A program made the translations under genes and the position numbers. Shown here one piece after another: positions 28,632-38,666 of a stretch of DNA of 64,000 nt (positions are counted from its first letter, which is position 1; every line of letters starts with the position of its first letter). The notes below the pieces were generated by a model that saw only the letters and a list, made by a program, of their open reading frames with translations, had not been told where the DNA came from and made no database searches. This DNA comes from Chloropicon primus. Lineage: Eukaryota; Chlorophyta; Chloropicophyceae; Chloropicales; Chloropicaceae. The DNA lies in the NCBI GenBank assembly GCA_023205875.1, contig CP060755.1, forward strand, positions 1,550,001 through 1,614,000, given 5' to 3'.

Positions 28632-30010
28632 ATGGAGAGGAGGAGATCGAAAGGGGAAGAGTCGGGGTCGGGCGAGGCCGAGAGGGGGGGGGCCGAGGCC
28701 GAGACGGCCGAGAGGGGGCCGGAGGGGAGGAGCAGCCTCTTCAAAAGAGCGGTTCAGGCAACCCTCTTCACGGTTCGCGCGGCTTCCGACGGCGTCAGCA
28801 GCGCTCGGAAGGTTCCCTTGAAGAGGCGGATCCAGACTTTCTGGTTGCTGACTTGGCTCGTCGGATTGTTCCTCCTCCCCCTGCTCGTCTTGCCCCTCTG
28901 CGCTTTCCTCATTTTCGCGACGCCGCTGTCTCCACTTGTGGTAAGTCATCACCACCCCACCGGGCTCCTCCTCCCCACCCTCGGCATCTCCTGCTCAGCA
29001 CCAGGGCGAGGCTCGCGCTTTGGCTGACCAGTGATCTCACTGATGATCTCGTGATCTCGTCTTTGTCTCCACGCCTCTCTCTCTCTCTCTCTCCCGCGTT
29101 GTGCTGTGTCGTGCGCGCTTGGAACCTGGTCGCACCACCCCTTACGCGCCACCAGATCGGGTACATCACTTGGCTGGGGTTCATTGACAAGTCTGCGAGG
29201 ACCGGGACGCGAAAGAGAGTTCTCAGCGGGGCTTTTATTTGGAACCACATCAGGGATTACTTCCCGATGGCCCTCGTCAAGACGGCCGACATCGAGCCGA
29301 ACCGGTCGTACGTCTTTGGTTACCACCCGCACGGGGTGATCAGCATGGGGGCCGTCATCAATTTCGCGACGTTCGCCACGGGCTTTGACAAGAAGTTCCC
29401 AGGAGTCAACGTGCACTTGCTCACGCTCGCGTCCAACTTCTACATCCCTCTCTGCAGGGAGTGGATCCTGGGGATGGGCCTCTGCGACGCGTCGAAGGAG
29501 ACGTGCCACAACATCCTCAAGAAGGGGAAGGGGGAGAGCATCATGCTGGCGGTGGGGGGCGCGGAGGAGTCCCTGGACTCCCACCCCGGGAGCTACAAGC
29601 TCACGCTCAAGGAGAGGAAGGGGTTCGTGAGGGTGGCGCTCAAGGCCGGGGCCTCGCTCGTCCCCGTGATGTCCTTCGGGGAGACGGAGCTCTGGTCGGC
29701 CTTGCCCAACCCGGACGGCTCCAGGATCAGGTACTTCCAGCAGGAGATGAAGAAGCTGCTCAAGTTCACCGTGCCCTTCTTCCACGGCCGGGGCGTCTTC
29801 AACTACAACTTCGGCTTGATGCCTTTCCGGAGGCCCATCCACTCGGTGGTCGGGGAGCCCATCTACATCGACGCCCCGTACGACATCAGCACGGACGAGG
29901 GGAGGGACAAGGTGGACGAGGTCCACGCCCTCTACATCGCAAGGCTGAAGGAGCTCTTCGAGAAGCACAAGAAGGACTATGGCATCTCCAGCTCCCTCGT
30001 GATCAAGTGA
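28632..30010 (+). CDS. DGAT2: Diacylglycerol O-acyltransferase 2 (DGAT2)
   Basis: Two exons, 28632-28940 and 29156-30010, give 387 aa. After a charged N-terminus rich in Glu and Arg, a hydrophobic hairpin (about residues 75-102, WLLTWLVGLFLLPLLVLPLC) anchors the protein in the ER. Exon 2 carries the catalytic HPHG (in FGYHPHGVISMG) and the DGAT2 signatures YFPMALVKT, GGAEESL, KGFVRVALKAGASLVPVMSF and VVGEPI. The enzyme esterifies diacylglycerol with acyl-CoA, the last step of triacylglycerol synthesis; algae usually have several DGAT2 paralogues. The intron lies after the hairpin and contains a TC tract at 29075-29093. Confidence 0.94.
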
Positions 30011-30256
30011 GAGGGCCCCTCTCTCGCCCGGCGGGCGGTAAAAAAACATAAAGTTGAATCCACAACGAATATATACAACTGCGCTTGCCATTCTTCCCCT
30101 CCCCCCGTGTCCCCTCCCTGATTTGCCCCCGTGTGTGTGGCATTCAAGGGCTGGGGAGCTCGACCACAAAGTCACACTCAGGGCGGAAGTAACGGCTGTG
30201 GGTTTTTTAAGTTGGGGTTCCGCGGAGGAACGAACGAGTTGCGGGGAGGTGCTGGG

Positions 30257-31843
30257 ATGGGAGGATGCTTGAGCTTCGTCGCTCGCAAGAGGAGCGCGTC
30301 TCCTCGGTCGACCGTGTCGGGCGACAGCCCCAGGGACGAGTCCTCGGTCGCCCACTTGAAGGGGACCTCGGTCTTCGGCACGAGCAGCGGCAGGGGCATG
30401 GAGTTCGGGTACGAGACGGGGTTCCGCGAGTCGTACAAGGTGGGGAAGGAGCTCGGTCGAGGGCAGTTCGGCATCACGTACCGTTGCGAGCAAAAGTCGA
30501 CGGGGGGGCACTACGCGGTGAAGACGATAAAGAAGAGGAGCCTCCTGAGCACGGACTCTGTTGACGACACGAAGAGGGAGGTCGCCATCCTGAAGCGCCT
30601 GAACGGGCACGAGAACATCGTCAGCCTGCACGGCGTGTACGAGGACGGCGACCACATCCACATTGTGATGGAGGAGTGCAAGGGCGGGGAGCTCTTCGAC
30701 AAGATTATCGCGAAGGGTCATTACGCGGAGAAGGACGCCGCGGACCTGGTCAAGCAGATGCTCCAAGTCGTCGCGGAGTGCCACTTGAACGGCGTGATTC
30801 ACAGGGACCTGAAGCCGGAGAACTTCCTGTTCACCGATGCGAAGGACTCGTCGAAGATCAAGGCCATTGACTTTGGCCTCTCCGACTTCTTCCGGCCCGG
30901 GACCAAGTTCACGGACGTCGTGGGGTCCGCGTACTACGTCGCCCCGGAGGTCCTGAAGAGGAAGTACGGCCCCCTGGCGGACGTGTGGAGCATAGGAGTG
31001 ATCATGTACATTCTCCTGAGTGGCCAGCCCCCGTTCTGGGGCCCCACGGAGAACGGGATATTCAACGAGATTCTCAGGCATAAGCTGGACTTGGGCAAGA
31101 AGCCTTGGCCGCAAATCTCCGCGAGCGCGAAAGACATCATGCTGAAGATGCTGACTTTCGATCCCAGGGCGAGGATCACCGCCGCCCAGGCCCTTTCCCA
31201 CCCCTGGGTGAGGGGAGACAAGGCCTCCGACGTCCCCCTGGACGTGTCGGTGATCAACAGCATGAAGGAGTTCTCGACGTATAGCAGAATTAAGAAGATC
31301 GCGATCAGGAAGCTCGCCCAGACCTTCTCGGAGGACGAGGTCAGGGACCTCAAGGACCAGTTTAGGCAAATAGATAAAGACCAGAGCGGCACAATCACCC
31401 ACCAGGAGCTCATAGAGTCCGTCCGGCACATGAAAACGAACTCGGATGGAGTGCAAGTCATTCCAGACAAGGACGTCCAAAACATACTGCAGGGCATCGA
31501 CAGTGATGGCAACGGGGAGATAGATATTTCTGAGTTCGTGGTTGCTGGGCTGCAGCTTAACCAGCTTCAAAGGAGGGACAAGCGGGCGTGGAACGAGAGG
31601 ACGAGGCAAGCGTTTGACAAGCTGGACAAGAACAAGGACGGCTTCATTGACGTGAACGAGCTGAAGGACGAACTCCAGGGCGACCCCCTCAAAGACTCGC
31701 AAAGCAGTGCTGACAGTGCCTCGGACCTGCACCTGGAAGACGTGGAAGAGATCCTCAGAGAAGCCGACAAGGACGGCAACGGGATGATCGATTACCAGGA
31801 GTTCTGCCAGCTGCTCAGGACGCGGTCGCACAGGAGGCACTGA
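30257..31843 (+). CDS. CDPK: Calcium-dependent protein kinase (CDPK)
   Basis: Single exon, 528 aa. It starts MGGCLS, a likely N-myristoylation (Gly2) and palmitoylation (Cys4) signal for membrane attachment. The kinase domain covers about residues 60-320: GRGQFGITYRC, the ATP-binding Lys in AVKTIKK, HRDLKPENFLF, DFGLSDFF and the SAYYVAPEVL activation segment. The CDPK junction follows (FSTYSRIKKIAIRKLAQTFS), then four EF-hands: DKDQSGTITHQE, DSDGNGEIDISE, DKNKDGFIDVNE and DKDGNGMIDYQE. All four Ca2+ loops keep their acidic ligands. It should transduce Ca2+ signals by Ser/Thr phosphorylation. CDPKs occur in plants, green algae, ciliates and apicomplexans, not in animals. It converges with the next gene. 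Confidence 0.96.
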   Translation: MGGCLSFVARKRSASPRSTVSGDSPRDESSVAHLKGTSVFGTSSGRGMEFGYETGFRESYKVGKELGRGQFGITYRCEQKSTGGHYAVKTIKKRSLLSTDSVDDTKREVAILKRLNGHENIVSLHGVYEDGDHIHIVMEECKGGELFDKIIAKGHYAEKDAADLVKQMLQVVAECHLNGVIHRDLKPENFLFTDAKDSSKIKAIDFGLSDFFRPGTKFTDVVGSAYYVAPEVLKRKYGPLADVWSIGVIMYILLSGQPPFWGPTENGIFNEILRHKLDLGKKPWPQISASAKDIMLKMLTFDPRARITAAQALSHPWVRGDKASDVPLDVSVINSMKEFSTYSRIKKIAIRKLAQTFSEDEVRDLKDQFRQIDKDQSGTITHQELIESVRHMKTNSDGVQVIPDKDVQNILQGIDSDGNGEIDISEFVVAGLQLNQLQRRDKRAWNERTRQAFDKLDKNKDGFIDVNELKDELQGDPLKDSQSSADSASDLHLEDVEEILREADKDGNGMIDYQEFCQLLRTRSHRRH

Positions 31844-31926
31844 CACTGACGTCCTTAAGTAATGTCCCAAGATCTATCGATGCGGTTTACCTTTATTTCT
31901 ACAAGTTCAAAACACGGCAAGGCGCC

Positions 31927-31992
31927 TTAGAATTTCTTAAAGAAGAGAGACGGGAGGTCCATCTTCAGCTCCTTGTTCTTGAATTGGAAGAC

Positions 31993-32031
<39 letters not shown>

Positions 32032-32748
32032 GCGCGCGCGCCAAGATCAGGGAGTTAGTGAATCCCGGCACACACACACAAACGGCAGCAAACTCTCAAA
32101 ACTTACCCATTTTCTTTGGCACTCGCAAGCACACGAGTGGCAAGCCCTTCTTCTTCGCATTCTCCTCTTTTCCCAAGCAATACGTCTTGTACTCGGGAAC
32201 CGCTGGAACCACGACGACCTTCTTCTTCTGCCCCTGGCTGGCTTTGTCGAGAATGATCTTCGTCGCTATTCCCAGGATAGCCGTGGCAAAGAGGAGCTTC
32301 TTCTTGTCGACCTCCTTCTTCTCCAACGGAGCGATGGTGGCGGTCTCCTCGACTGTGGCCACCTCCTCCACTACTGGGGCGGGCTCCACCACCTTGACCG
32401 GGCTCGCGGCAACGGCTTGATCGAGAGTCATTTTCGAATCCAAAGACTTGACCTCGACGGTTTTATCCAAAGTCTCCTTTGCCTCTTGCCCTTTCTTGGT
32501 CGTGCTCGAGCCCTTCAAGAACTTCACGATTGATTTCTGCAGAGCGAAGGGAAAGGCGAGGAGAGGGGGGAAAAGAAGTTCAGTTCAGTCAGTCAGTCGT
32601 AGCCCCCCCACGCCAAGCCAAGTTGTGCAAAGTCGCAAGACTGCAGCGTGTCGCCCTCGCCTGGCGCAGTGCGTCCGACATTTGGAGCAAGTCTTACCTT
32701 CACTGACTGCCTTCTTCCCAACTTGGGCGCCTCTTCGACAACGGCCAT
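31927..32748 (-). CDS. Unrecognised single-TM protein, three exons
   Basis: My model joins 32698-32748, 32107-32536 and 31927-31991 (read on the minus strand) to give 181 aa. Each junction has a consensus donor (GTAAGA, GTAAGT) and AG acceptor and keeps the frame. Ignoring the last intron would end the protein after MGKF. The N-terminus is basic with Ser/Thr; residues about 50-85 are Val/Ala/Pro/Glu-rich; one hydrophobic segment (KLLFATAILGIATKIIL, about 100) could span a membrane; the C-terminal part is basic with Cys. I recognise no family. Organelle membrane localisation is possible but unproven. Intron 2 contains (GA)18 on the plus strand. Confidence 0.65.
31995..32040. repeat. (GA)18 followed by (CG)5, inside an intron
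   Basis: A 36-bp GA run followed by a CG run, plus strand. On the coding (minus) strand it is a (TC)18 polypyrimidine tract that ends at the acceptor CCAG of the last intron of the unknown three-exon gene. Confidence 0.9.
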
Positions 32749-33083
32749 GGTTCGCTGTCCTCTTTCGTGTCCTGTCCTTCGTTTCTTCTCCGCTCCAGGA
32801 GAGCGTTGGATCCATCCAAAGATGATCTCTTCTCGTGGTTTACGCGGGAATGAGGGAGCATGGAGGGAGCCCCACGAGAGGCAGGGCAGGGCAGGGGGTC
32901 TCTCTCCTCCAATCATTTTCTTTCCTTTCCTTTCCTTTCCTTTTCCCCTTCCCTTCCCAAAGAAGGAGAATGGAAAGAAAGGCCAAGAAATGAGAATGAC
33001 AAACTGCATGGAGACGGACGACGGGGAAGAGGAGGAGAAGAGAGGCTGGACTGGCAATCGCAGGTTTAGGGAAAGGGGGATGG
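32749..33083. other. Intergenic divergent promoter
   Basis: 335 bp between the start codons of the three-exon unknown gene and PANK-DUF89. It contains a TTTCC pentamer repeat at 32921-32945. No gene is seen. Confidence 0.5.
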
Positions 33084-35807
33084 ATGGAGGCTCCTCGAAA
33101 GATATCGTTGAAGACGGAGAGGGGGGAGGAGGAGGAGGGAAAGGCGGAGGACATGACGAGGAGCCAAAGCTACTTGGACTTCTTGGCGAGCCTGACGGGG
33201 GCTTCCATCTCGAGGGACAGCATAGAGATTCGTGATCAGCCCTCCACGCCCAAGGGGCAGCATCGGAGCCTCGGTTCGGCCCCAAGCATACACCTACCGC
33301 ACATGCAGTACGTGAATCACTTCGCTGTGGACATCGGCGGGTCCCTGGTGAAGTTGGTGTACTTCAGCCACAGCGACGAGAAGGACAGGGAGAAGGGCGA
33401 GAAGGCGGGGTCGCCCAGGCAGAATGAAAGGCACGGGGGGAGGCTCCACTTCGTCAAGTTCGAGTCCTCGCGCTTGCCGAAGCTCTTCGACTTCATCGAG
33501 AGCAAGCGCATGCACATATTGGAGGGCGGGGACTCGGATCCTTCCTTCCCCCTGAAACCAATCGTCAAGGCGACGGGGGGCGGGGCGTACAAGCACGTGG
33601 AGGACTTCTCGAGCAGGCTGGGTCTGGAGCTGGAGAAGGTGGATGAGATGGAGAGTCTGGTAACGGGTACCAACTTTTTGCTGAGCGTGATCCAGGACGA
33701 GGGGTTCACTTTCTGGAAGGGGAAGAAGGACTACATCTCCATCCAGAATGACAAGTCCGACCTCTTCCCGTACTTGCTGGTGAACATAGGCTCGGGCGTC
33801 AGTTACCTCAAGGTGGACGGCCACAACGAGTACGAGAGGGTGAGCGGGACCAGTCTGGGTGGCGGAACTTTCTGGGGACTCGGGAGGCTTCTCACGGGTT
33901 GCACCACCTTTGACGAGCTGCTGGAGCTCAGCACGCAAGGAGATAATAGCTCTGTTGACATGCTCGTGGGGGACATTTACGGGGGGCTGGACTACGAGAA
34001 GATAGGGCTCGAGGCGACCACAATAGCCTCAAGCTTTGGGAAGATCTTGATGAACGAGGAGAAGTCCTTGAAGGACTACAACCCAGCGGACATCGGGTTG
34101 GCGCTGTGCAGAATGATTTCCTACAACATCGCTCAGATCGCTTACCTGAACGCGAAGAAGTACAACCTGAAGAGGGTCTTCTTTGGTGGCTTTTTCATAC
34201 GAGGGCACCCGTTCACCATGCAGACTCTGTCTTACGCGATCAATTTCTGGTCCAAGGGCGAGATGCGGGCCTTGTTCCTGAGGCACGAGGGGTTCCTTGG
34301 GGCCCTTGGGGCGTTCCTCATGTACGAGGAGGGCGTGTCCTCGACCACAATCAGGACACTGATGGAGAGGAGGGACTCGAGAGCGAATTTTGTGGAGAGG
34401 TTTTCCATTGGCAAGCACTATTCGCCGCCGCCGTCGGATGCCACGACGAAGGTCCGTCAGGATGAGACGGCTGAAACAGAGAAGAGCTGGGTGGAGAAAT
34501 TCATGCAAGTCGGGAAGTTGTCTGCTGGCCTGGCTGGGAAGGAGATAACCTCCAAGCCGCTGAGCGCTGGGGGAGTCTCCGAGTACGACCTCTGGGGTGC
34601 GGAGACGAACGCCTTGAGCAGTGGACTGGAAGTTGGCGTGCTCCACGTCGACCCAAGCATGTATCACTTTCCCCTCCTGGAAGACCACGCTTCTTATGAG
34701 CCAAGCGTGATTGACATTAGCATGGACAAGGAGCAGAGGTCCTACTGGATCGGAGTCCTGAAGAAGCAAATTCCAGCAACTTCAGAGAAAGCTTTTGCCT
34801 CGCTCGGGGGGACGGAAGAGGCAAAGCAGAAATGCGAAGCCTTCAAATGGATGTTTGGGTCCCACCTTGAAAAGCTCAAGCAGGAGCCCCAGGTGTACGG
34901 AAAGTTCGGGCTTTCTGAGATTCTAGAAATGAGGGAAGAGTGCCTGCGGGAGTGCGGGTTCAAGGATGCTTATCTCATGCACAAGCAATCAGAGAACGAG
35001 GCCGCCCTGAAAGTGTTGCCCGATCTCCTCGCAGAGTTGGATTCGATGGATGAATCGTCCAGGCTCCTTTCGCTGATCGAGGGCGTGCTGGCCGGAAACA
35101 TCTTCGATTGGGGAAGCCAGGCCTGCGTGGAGCTGTATAAGAACGGCACGATTCTTGACATATACAAGCAAGCGCGCTGCGACTTGAAATCGAGACCTTG
35201 GAAAGTTGACAGCTTTGATGCCTTCAGAGAGAAGATGCTGCAGCACACGATCAGCAACCAAAGGTATCGGAGAGCAATCATTTTTGTAGACAATAGCGGA
35301 GCTGACATTGTTTTGGGTATGCTGCCCCTGGCCAGGGAGCTCTTGCAGAGAGGAACCGAAGTTGTCATTGCGGCCAACTCGCTGCCGGCCCTGAACGACA
35401 TCACGGCAACTGAGCTGAGGTCTCTTGCCAGCAGCGCTGGAAGGATGTGCCAGACCATCCGAGGCGGCCTTGAGACGGCAAAGTCTCTGTACAACAAATA
35501 CTGCATGCTTCCTGAGGTGCAGCCCATTACCCCGACCTCGCCAGCGTATGCTCCCCTGTACATCATTGAGAACGGCCAGGCTGGCCCGTGCTTGAACTTG
35601 AGAAGAGTGGGGCATGACCTCGCGATGGCGGCAAAGGGTGCTGACCTGATTGTTCTCGAGGGAATGGGCCGGGCCATTCACAGCAATTACACCACCAAGT
35701 TCAAGTGTGACACGCTCAAACTTGCCATGGTGAAGAACAGAGTTCTGGCAGAGACCCTCTTCAGCGGGGAGATCTACGACTGCGTGATGAAGTTTGAGCA
35801 AGTGTAG
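33084..35807 (+). CDS. PANK2: Bifunctional pantothenate kinase / DUF89 phosphatase (plant PANK2, animal PANK4 type)
   Basis: Single exon, 907 aa. Residues about 75-440 form a eukaryotic type II pantothenate kinase: HFAVDIGGSLVKLVYFSH, GGGAYKHVEDF, VDEMESLVTG, LVNIGSGVSYLKV and VSGTSLGGGTFWGLGRLLTG. By recalled alignment to human PANK3, the catalytic Glu (in VDEME) and Arg (in YERVSG) are both kept, unlike animal PANK4, so the kinase should be active. Residues about 550-900 form the DUF89 metal-dependent phosphatase (RAIIFVDNSGADIVLGMLPL and GMGRAIHSNYTTKF). The protein starts CoA synthesis and probably removes damaged or surplus 4'-phosphopantetheine compounds. It converges with the next gene, only 55 bp apart. 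Confidence 0.93.
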   Translation: MEAPRKISLKTERGEEEEGKAEDMTRSQSYLDFLASLTGASISRDSIEIRDQPSTPKGQHRSLGSAPSIHLPHMQYVNHFAVDIGGSLVKLVYFSHSDEKDREKGEKAGSPRQNERHGGRLHFVKFESSRLPKLFDFIESKRMHILEGGDSDPSFPLKPIVKATGGGAYKHVEDFSSRLGLELEKVDEMESLVTGTNFLLSVIQDEGFTFWKGKKDYISIQNDKSDLFPYLLVNIGSGVSYLKVDGHNEYERVSGTSLGGGTFWGLGRLLTGCTTFDELLELSTQGDNSSVDMLVGDIYGGLDYEKIGLEATTIASSFGKILMNEEKSLKDYNPADIGLALCRMISYNIAQIAYLNAKKYNLKRVFFGGFFIRGHPFTMQTLSYAINFWSKGEMRALFLRHEGFLGALGAFLMYEEGVSSTTIRTLMERRDSRANFVERFSIGKHYSPPPSDATTKVRQDETAETEKSWVEKFMQVGKLSAGLAGKEITSKPLSAGGVSEYDLWGAETNALSSGLEVGVLHVDPSMYHFPLLEDHASYEPSVIDISMDKEQRSYWIGVLKKQIPATSEKAFASLGGTEEAKQKCEAFKWMFGSHLEKLKQEPQVYGKFGLSEILEMREECLRECGFKDAYLMHKQSENEAALKVLPDLLAELDSMDESSRLLSLIEGVLAGNIFDWGSQACVELYKNGTILDIYKQARCDLKSRPWKVDSFDAFREKMLQHTISNQRYRRAIIFVDNSGADIVLGMLPLARELLQRGTEVVIAANSLPALNDITATELRSLASSAGRMCQTIRGGLETAKSLYNKYCMLPEVQPITPTSPAYAPLYIIENGQAGPCLNLRRVGHDLAMAAKGADLIVLEGMGRAIHSNYTTKFKCDTLKLAMVKNRVLAETLFSGEIYDCVMKFEQV

Positions 35808-35862
35808 AATTACAGGACGCCTTCCATGCTTCTGCTTCGCGAAGGGAGCAAAAAGTAATAAA

Positions 35863-36627
35863 TTACAGTCGCACCCTCCCCTTGAACTTTTTTACCATAC
35901 CCGCGGCTGCACAGTTATTCCTCCTCTTGCTTTTGGGCACTATCACGGGAACCCTGTAATTCGGATCCCTCAGGGCCTTGTACACACCCTCCGCGAAGGG
36001 GATCGTGTCGTCATCGTCACTCCACTCCCGTCCCGAATGGAGCCCACGGCTTGGTGCAGCTTGGCACAATCTGTCGCCCCCCCCCTGCTGCTCCCTTGAC
36101 GTGCCTGGCACGTCACTTCCGACCACTGTCGTGTTCCTTGCCTTCTCGGCCGCTTGCCTCTCTCTCTCCGTCTCTGGCTCCGCCCTCGCTTCGGGGGTCT
36201 GGCAAAGGCCCTCCTGGAAACGCTCCTCAAGCCGCCTCTTCTTGAATTTTAAGTATTCGCCGATCTCCTTCCTGAACTTCTTCCGGGACTTGATATCTAA
36301 GCTGCCGTCGAGCAGGCCTGGCTCGATCCTCGCCCCTGGCTGAAGCCCAAGAGCCACCCTCAAGATCTGGCTCACCGCTGCCTCGTCCTCCTGCCCTTCG
36401 GCTCGTTTCGTGCTGCAATACAAGAGCGGCAGGAACCTTTGCAGGCCCTCGTCCCTCTCGTCGTAACAACCTCGCCACAACAAGCAACCTTCCGTTAGCT
36501 CGTCGTTGCGACACGCGATGCCGTGAGAACCCACGACCATCGCCAGTCTAGACAAGGCATCCTTCGAGACGAACGTCGTGTCCAGCGCTGACAGCTGCAA
36601 CGCAAGGTTCGCTTCTCCTTCATTCAT
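35863..36627 (-). CDS. Unrecognised charged protein (254 aa)
   Basis: Single exon, 254 aa; not recognised. The first 95 residues look globular and partly helical (LQLSALDTTFVSKDALSRLA, then GLQRFLPLLYCSTKRAEGQ). Residues about 105-165 are a strongly charged helix (RKKFRKEIGEYLKFKKRRLE). A Gly/Ser/Arg-rich linker with an acidic patch (SDDDDTIPF) follows, and the tail is basic (PKSKRRNN, KKFKGRVRL), which suggests nucleic acid binding or a nuclear/nucleolar role. This is inference only. It is a genuine-looking gene because it fills the space between a close convergent neighbour and a divergent promoter. Confidence 0.65.
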   Translation of the reverse strand: MNEGEANLALQLSALDTTFVSKDALSRLAMVVGSHGIACRNDELTEGCLLWRGCYDERDEGLQRFLPLLYCSTKRAEGQEDEAAVSQILRVALGLQPGARIEPGLLDGSLDIKSRKKFRKEIGEYLKFKKRRLEERFQEGLCQTPEARAEPETERERQAAEKARNTTVVGSDVPGTSREQQGGGDRLCQAAPSRGLHSGREWSDDDDTIPFAEGVYKALRDPNYRVPVIVPKSKRRNNCAAAGMVKKFKGRVRL

Positions 36628-37058
36628 CCTCGACTCTCCTTCCTCCGAGGACGGACCGGACGTTTGCTCTCGACTCCCTCCTGCGCCCCTGGCTCAGCCT
36701 CCTCTCTGAGCGCGGGAAATTCGTTTTGTTGTTCTCATCCAAAAGGTGATGGTGGCGCGCGAGGAGGCGAGAGAGTGCGAGAACGACGAGGGGACGAGCA
36801 CCAGGGCTGGGAGCAAGGGCAAGCACAGGATCTGGGATCCAATCCTACCGTTCTCCACGAAAGGATTCGGGTTAGGCTTGGGCGCGAGCCAAGGGACCCT
36901 TTGCCATCTCGAATTCACTCCTGGGAGCTCCAGCTCCGCCTCTGCAGGACAACGAGAGTGAGTACTGGAGGGCGAAGACTGCGGTGCGAGGGGGCCGTCG
37001 TGCTGACATTCTCTCTCTTGTTTTTTCTTGGTTTCCGCGTTCGACGGGGAGGGAGGCG
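36628..37058. other. Intergenic divergent promoter
   Basis: 431 bp between the unknown 254-aa gene and the TrmH-family gene. A plus-strand ORF (36746-36961) covers part of it but has no recognisable content; it may be an upstream ORF or chance. Confidence 0.45.
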
Positions 37059-38140
37059 ATGGACGTGGCACGGTCGGCGACGAGAGGTGGTTCCGTTCTG
37101 CGCAAGTTCGGTCGGCTCTTGCCTTGGGGGAGCCAGAGGGGGGGGTCTAGGCACGCTTCTTCTGGAAGGAGGGAGACCCTGGAAACGAGTGGTGGTGCAC
37201 GGACGGGGTTGCAGAAACTCGTTGCCTCCACCCCCAGCTTTCGCACGCGCGTCCGTCCAGAGGACGAGTTCCAGTACAGCGGCGACTCGAACGTGAAGTG
37301 AGTCTAAGAGACGACAGCTCCGATGGTCGAGACTTGCTTGGAAGAATTCTAACTTCGATTTTCCTCCCCTCTTTCCCTTCCATTTCATTCTCGGCACTTG
37401 TTCTCAGGTTTGGTTTCCCCTACAGCAACGCGTACTGGGAAGAGGAGTTTGGCTGCTCGGCGGAAAAGGTTGTCGAACTGTTGGAGCCGTTCATGATCGA
37501 GGAGCGAGCCTCCAAGTTCTCGAAAATCATCGAGAACCGCATCTTCGACATTGTCCCGGTGGTGGAGGGGCTGTTCGACCTGGGGAACGTGGCGGCAGTG
37601 TGCAGGACGGTGGAAGGCCTTGGGATAGGCTCCCTCCACGTCATCACGGGCGACGGGACGTACAAGCAGTCCGCAAGGACCACGCAGGGATCTCACAAGT
37701 GGCTCCGAACTCAGTACTGGGAGAGCACCACGGAGTGCCTCACGGCGGCCAAGGAGAACGGGTACAGCATTGTGGTCACGGACTTGGAGGCCGCGGTGAG
37801 CTTGGACGAAATCGATTGGACTCAGAAGACCCTTCTGCTCTTTGGCAATGAGCTCGCGGGCGTATCAGAGGAAGCAAAGAAGCTTGCTGACAAGCGGGTG
37901 ATCATACCAATGCACGGCTTCGTGGAGTCCTTCAACATATCTGTCGCGGCGGCGATGGCGCTGAAACACGCCTGCGACGCCAGGGAAGGGGCGACGGGGA
38001 AGAGGGGTGACCTCACGCCAGAGCAACAGAAGGTGCTTCGGTCCGTCTACTACGCCAAGCACGTCGGGTCGAGATCGAACGATATTCTTCACGATCTCCT
38101 CGGGAGGGAAAGAAAAGCTCTGAGGGGGAAGACCGCCTAA
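37059..38140 (+). CDS. SpoU/TrmH-family RNA 2'-O-methyltransferase, organelle-targeted
   Basis: Two exons, 37059-37297 and 37408-38140, give 323 aa. Residues 1 to about 60 are Arg/Ser/Gly-rich with few acids, typical of a mitochondrial or plastid targeting peptide. The SPOUT domain shows the three family motifs: NVAAVCRTVEGLGIG (motif 1), LLLFGNELAGVSEEAKKLAD (motif 2) and the knot-forming IIPMHGFVESFNISVAAA (motif 3, S-adenosylmethionine site). It should methylate ribose 2'-OH in tRNA or rRNA, similar to TrmH (Gm18). Without alignment I cannot separate tRNA from rRNA substrates. The intron separates the targeting peptide from the enzyme. It converges with the following minus-strand ORF. Confidence 0.88.
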
Positions 38141-38204
38141 TCTCGCGTCGCGTCGTTGTTAAACATTTATTTCTTCTTCTTCTTCTTCCCAGCGACACCG
38201 AGAA

Positions 38205-38666
38205 TCACGGGTGAGAAGTCCGAGCAACAACCTTTTGTTCCGCGCCAACGCGGGGTTTTGGCGTTGGCGTGTCATGTGCGCCCGGTTGCGTGCAGCGCCC
38301 AAGGGACTGCGCTTCCAATCTGAGAGCCCTGATGAGGGAGAAGCGTTGGCCGTCCGTGAATTGTGAGAAGTCCTCCCAACCAACTGGGAGCGACCCGGCC
38401 GCCTTGATGGCTCCCTCCCTCATTGCTGAGTGCTTGTGGCAGCCGAACATCCTAAAGCCCCTTTTGGCGAAGGGCTTGAAGGTTTTCTTGCACACGGGAA
38501 AGGGAATCATGGCTTGCCCGCCAGAGCTCCACAGCGCAACGGCTCGTCTCACGGCCTCACCCTGGGCACCGAAGAGACAGCTATCGCCGTAGTTCGGCAC
38601 GGATCCCGGCAGGGGGAACCCGCAGATGAACCCGGCGGGGCAGCGCGGAGTCTTCGACGCGGCCAC
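38205..38666 (-). CDS. Uncertain ORF with Cys-rich segments; 5' end unresolved
   Basis: An open frame of 154 codons with no ATG at its upstream end; the first Met is internal (MIPFPVCKKTFKP). The sequence looks protein-like: RCPAGFICGFPLPGSVPNYG, CKKTFKPFAKRGFRMFGCH and WEDFSQFTDGQRFSLIRAL, with CxxxxxC and CxH patterns that could bind metal. Upstream, past an in-frame TGA, the same frame continues to an ATG at 38882 (69 codons, basic). So the real gene could include an intron that removes the TGA, or the internal Met is the start. No consensus donor (GTAAG/GTGAG) was found. I do not recognise the family. Antisense to nothing known and placed head to head with SDE2. Confidence 0.4.
   Translation of the reverse strand: MAASKTPRCPAGFICGFPLPGSVPNYGDSCLFGAQGEAVRRAVALWSSGGQAMIPFPVCKKTFKPFAKRGFRMFGCHKHSAMREGAIKAAGSLPVGWEDFSQFTDGQRFSLIRALRLEAQSLGRCTQPGAHDTPTPKPRVGAEQKVVARTSHP

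Noticed and set aside
28949-31870. 973-codon open frame on the minus strand
   Set aside because: Antisense to DGAT2 and CDPK, crossing the gap between them; composition is that of a shadow frame.
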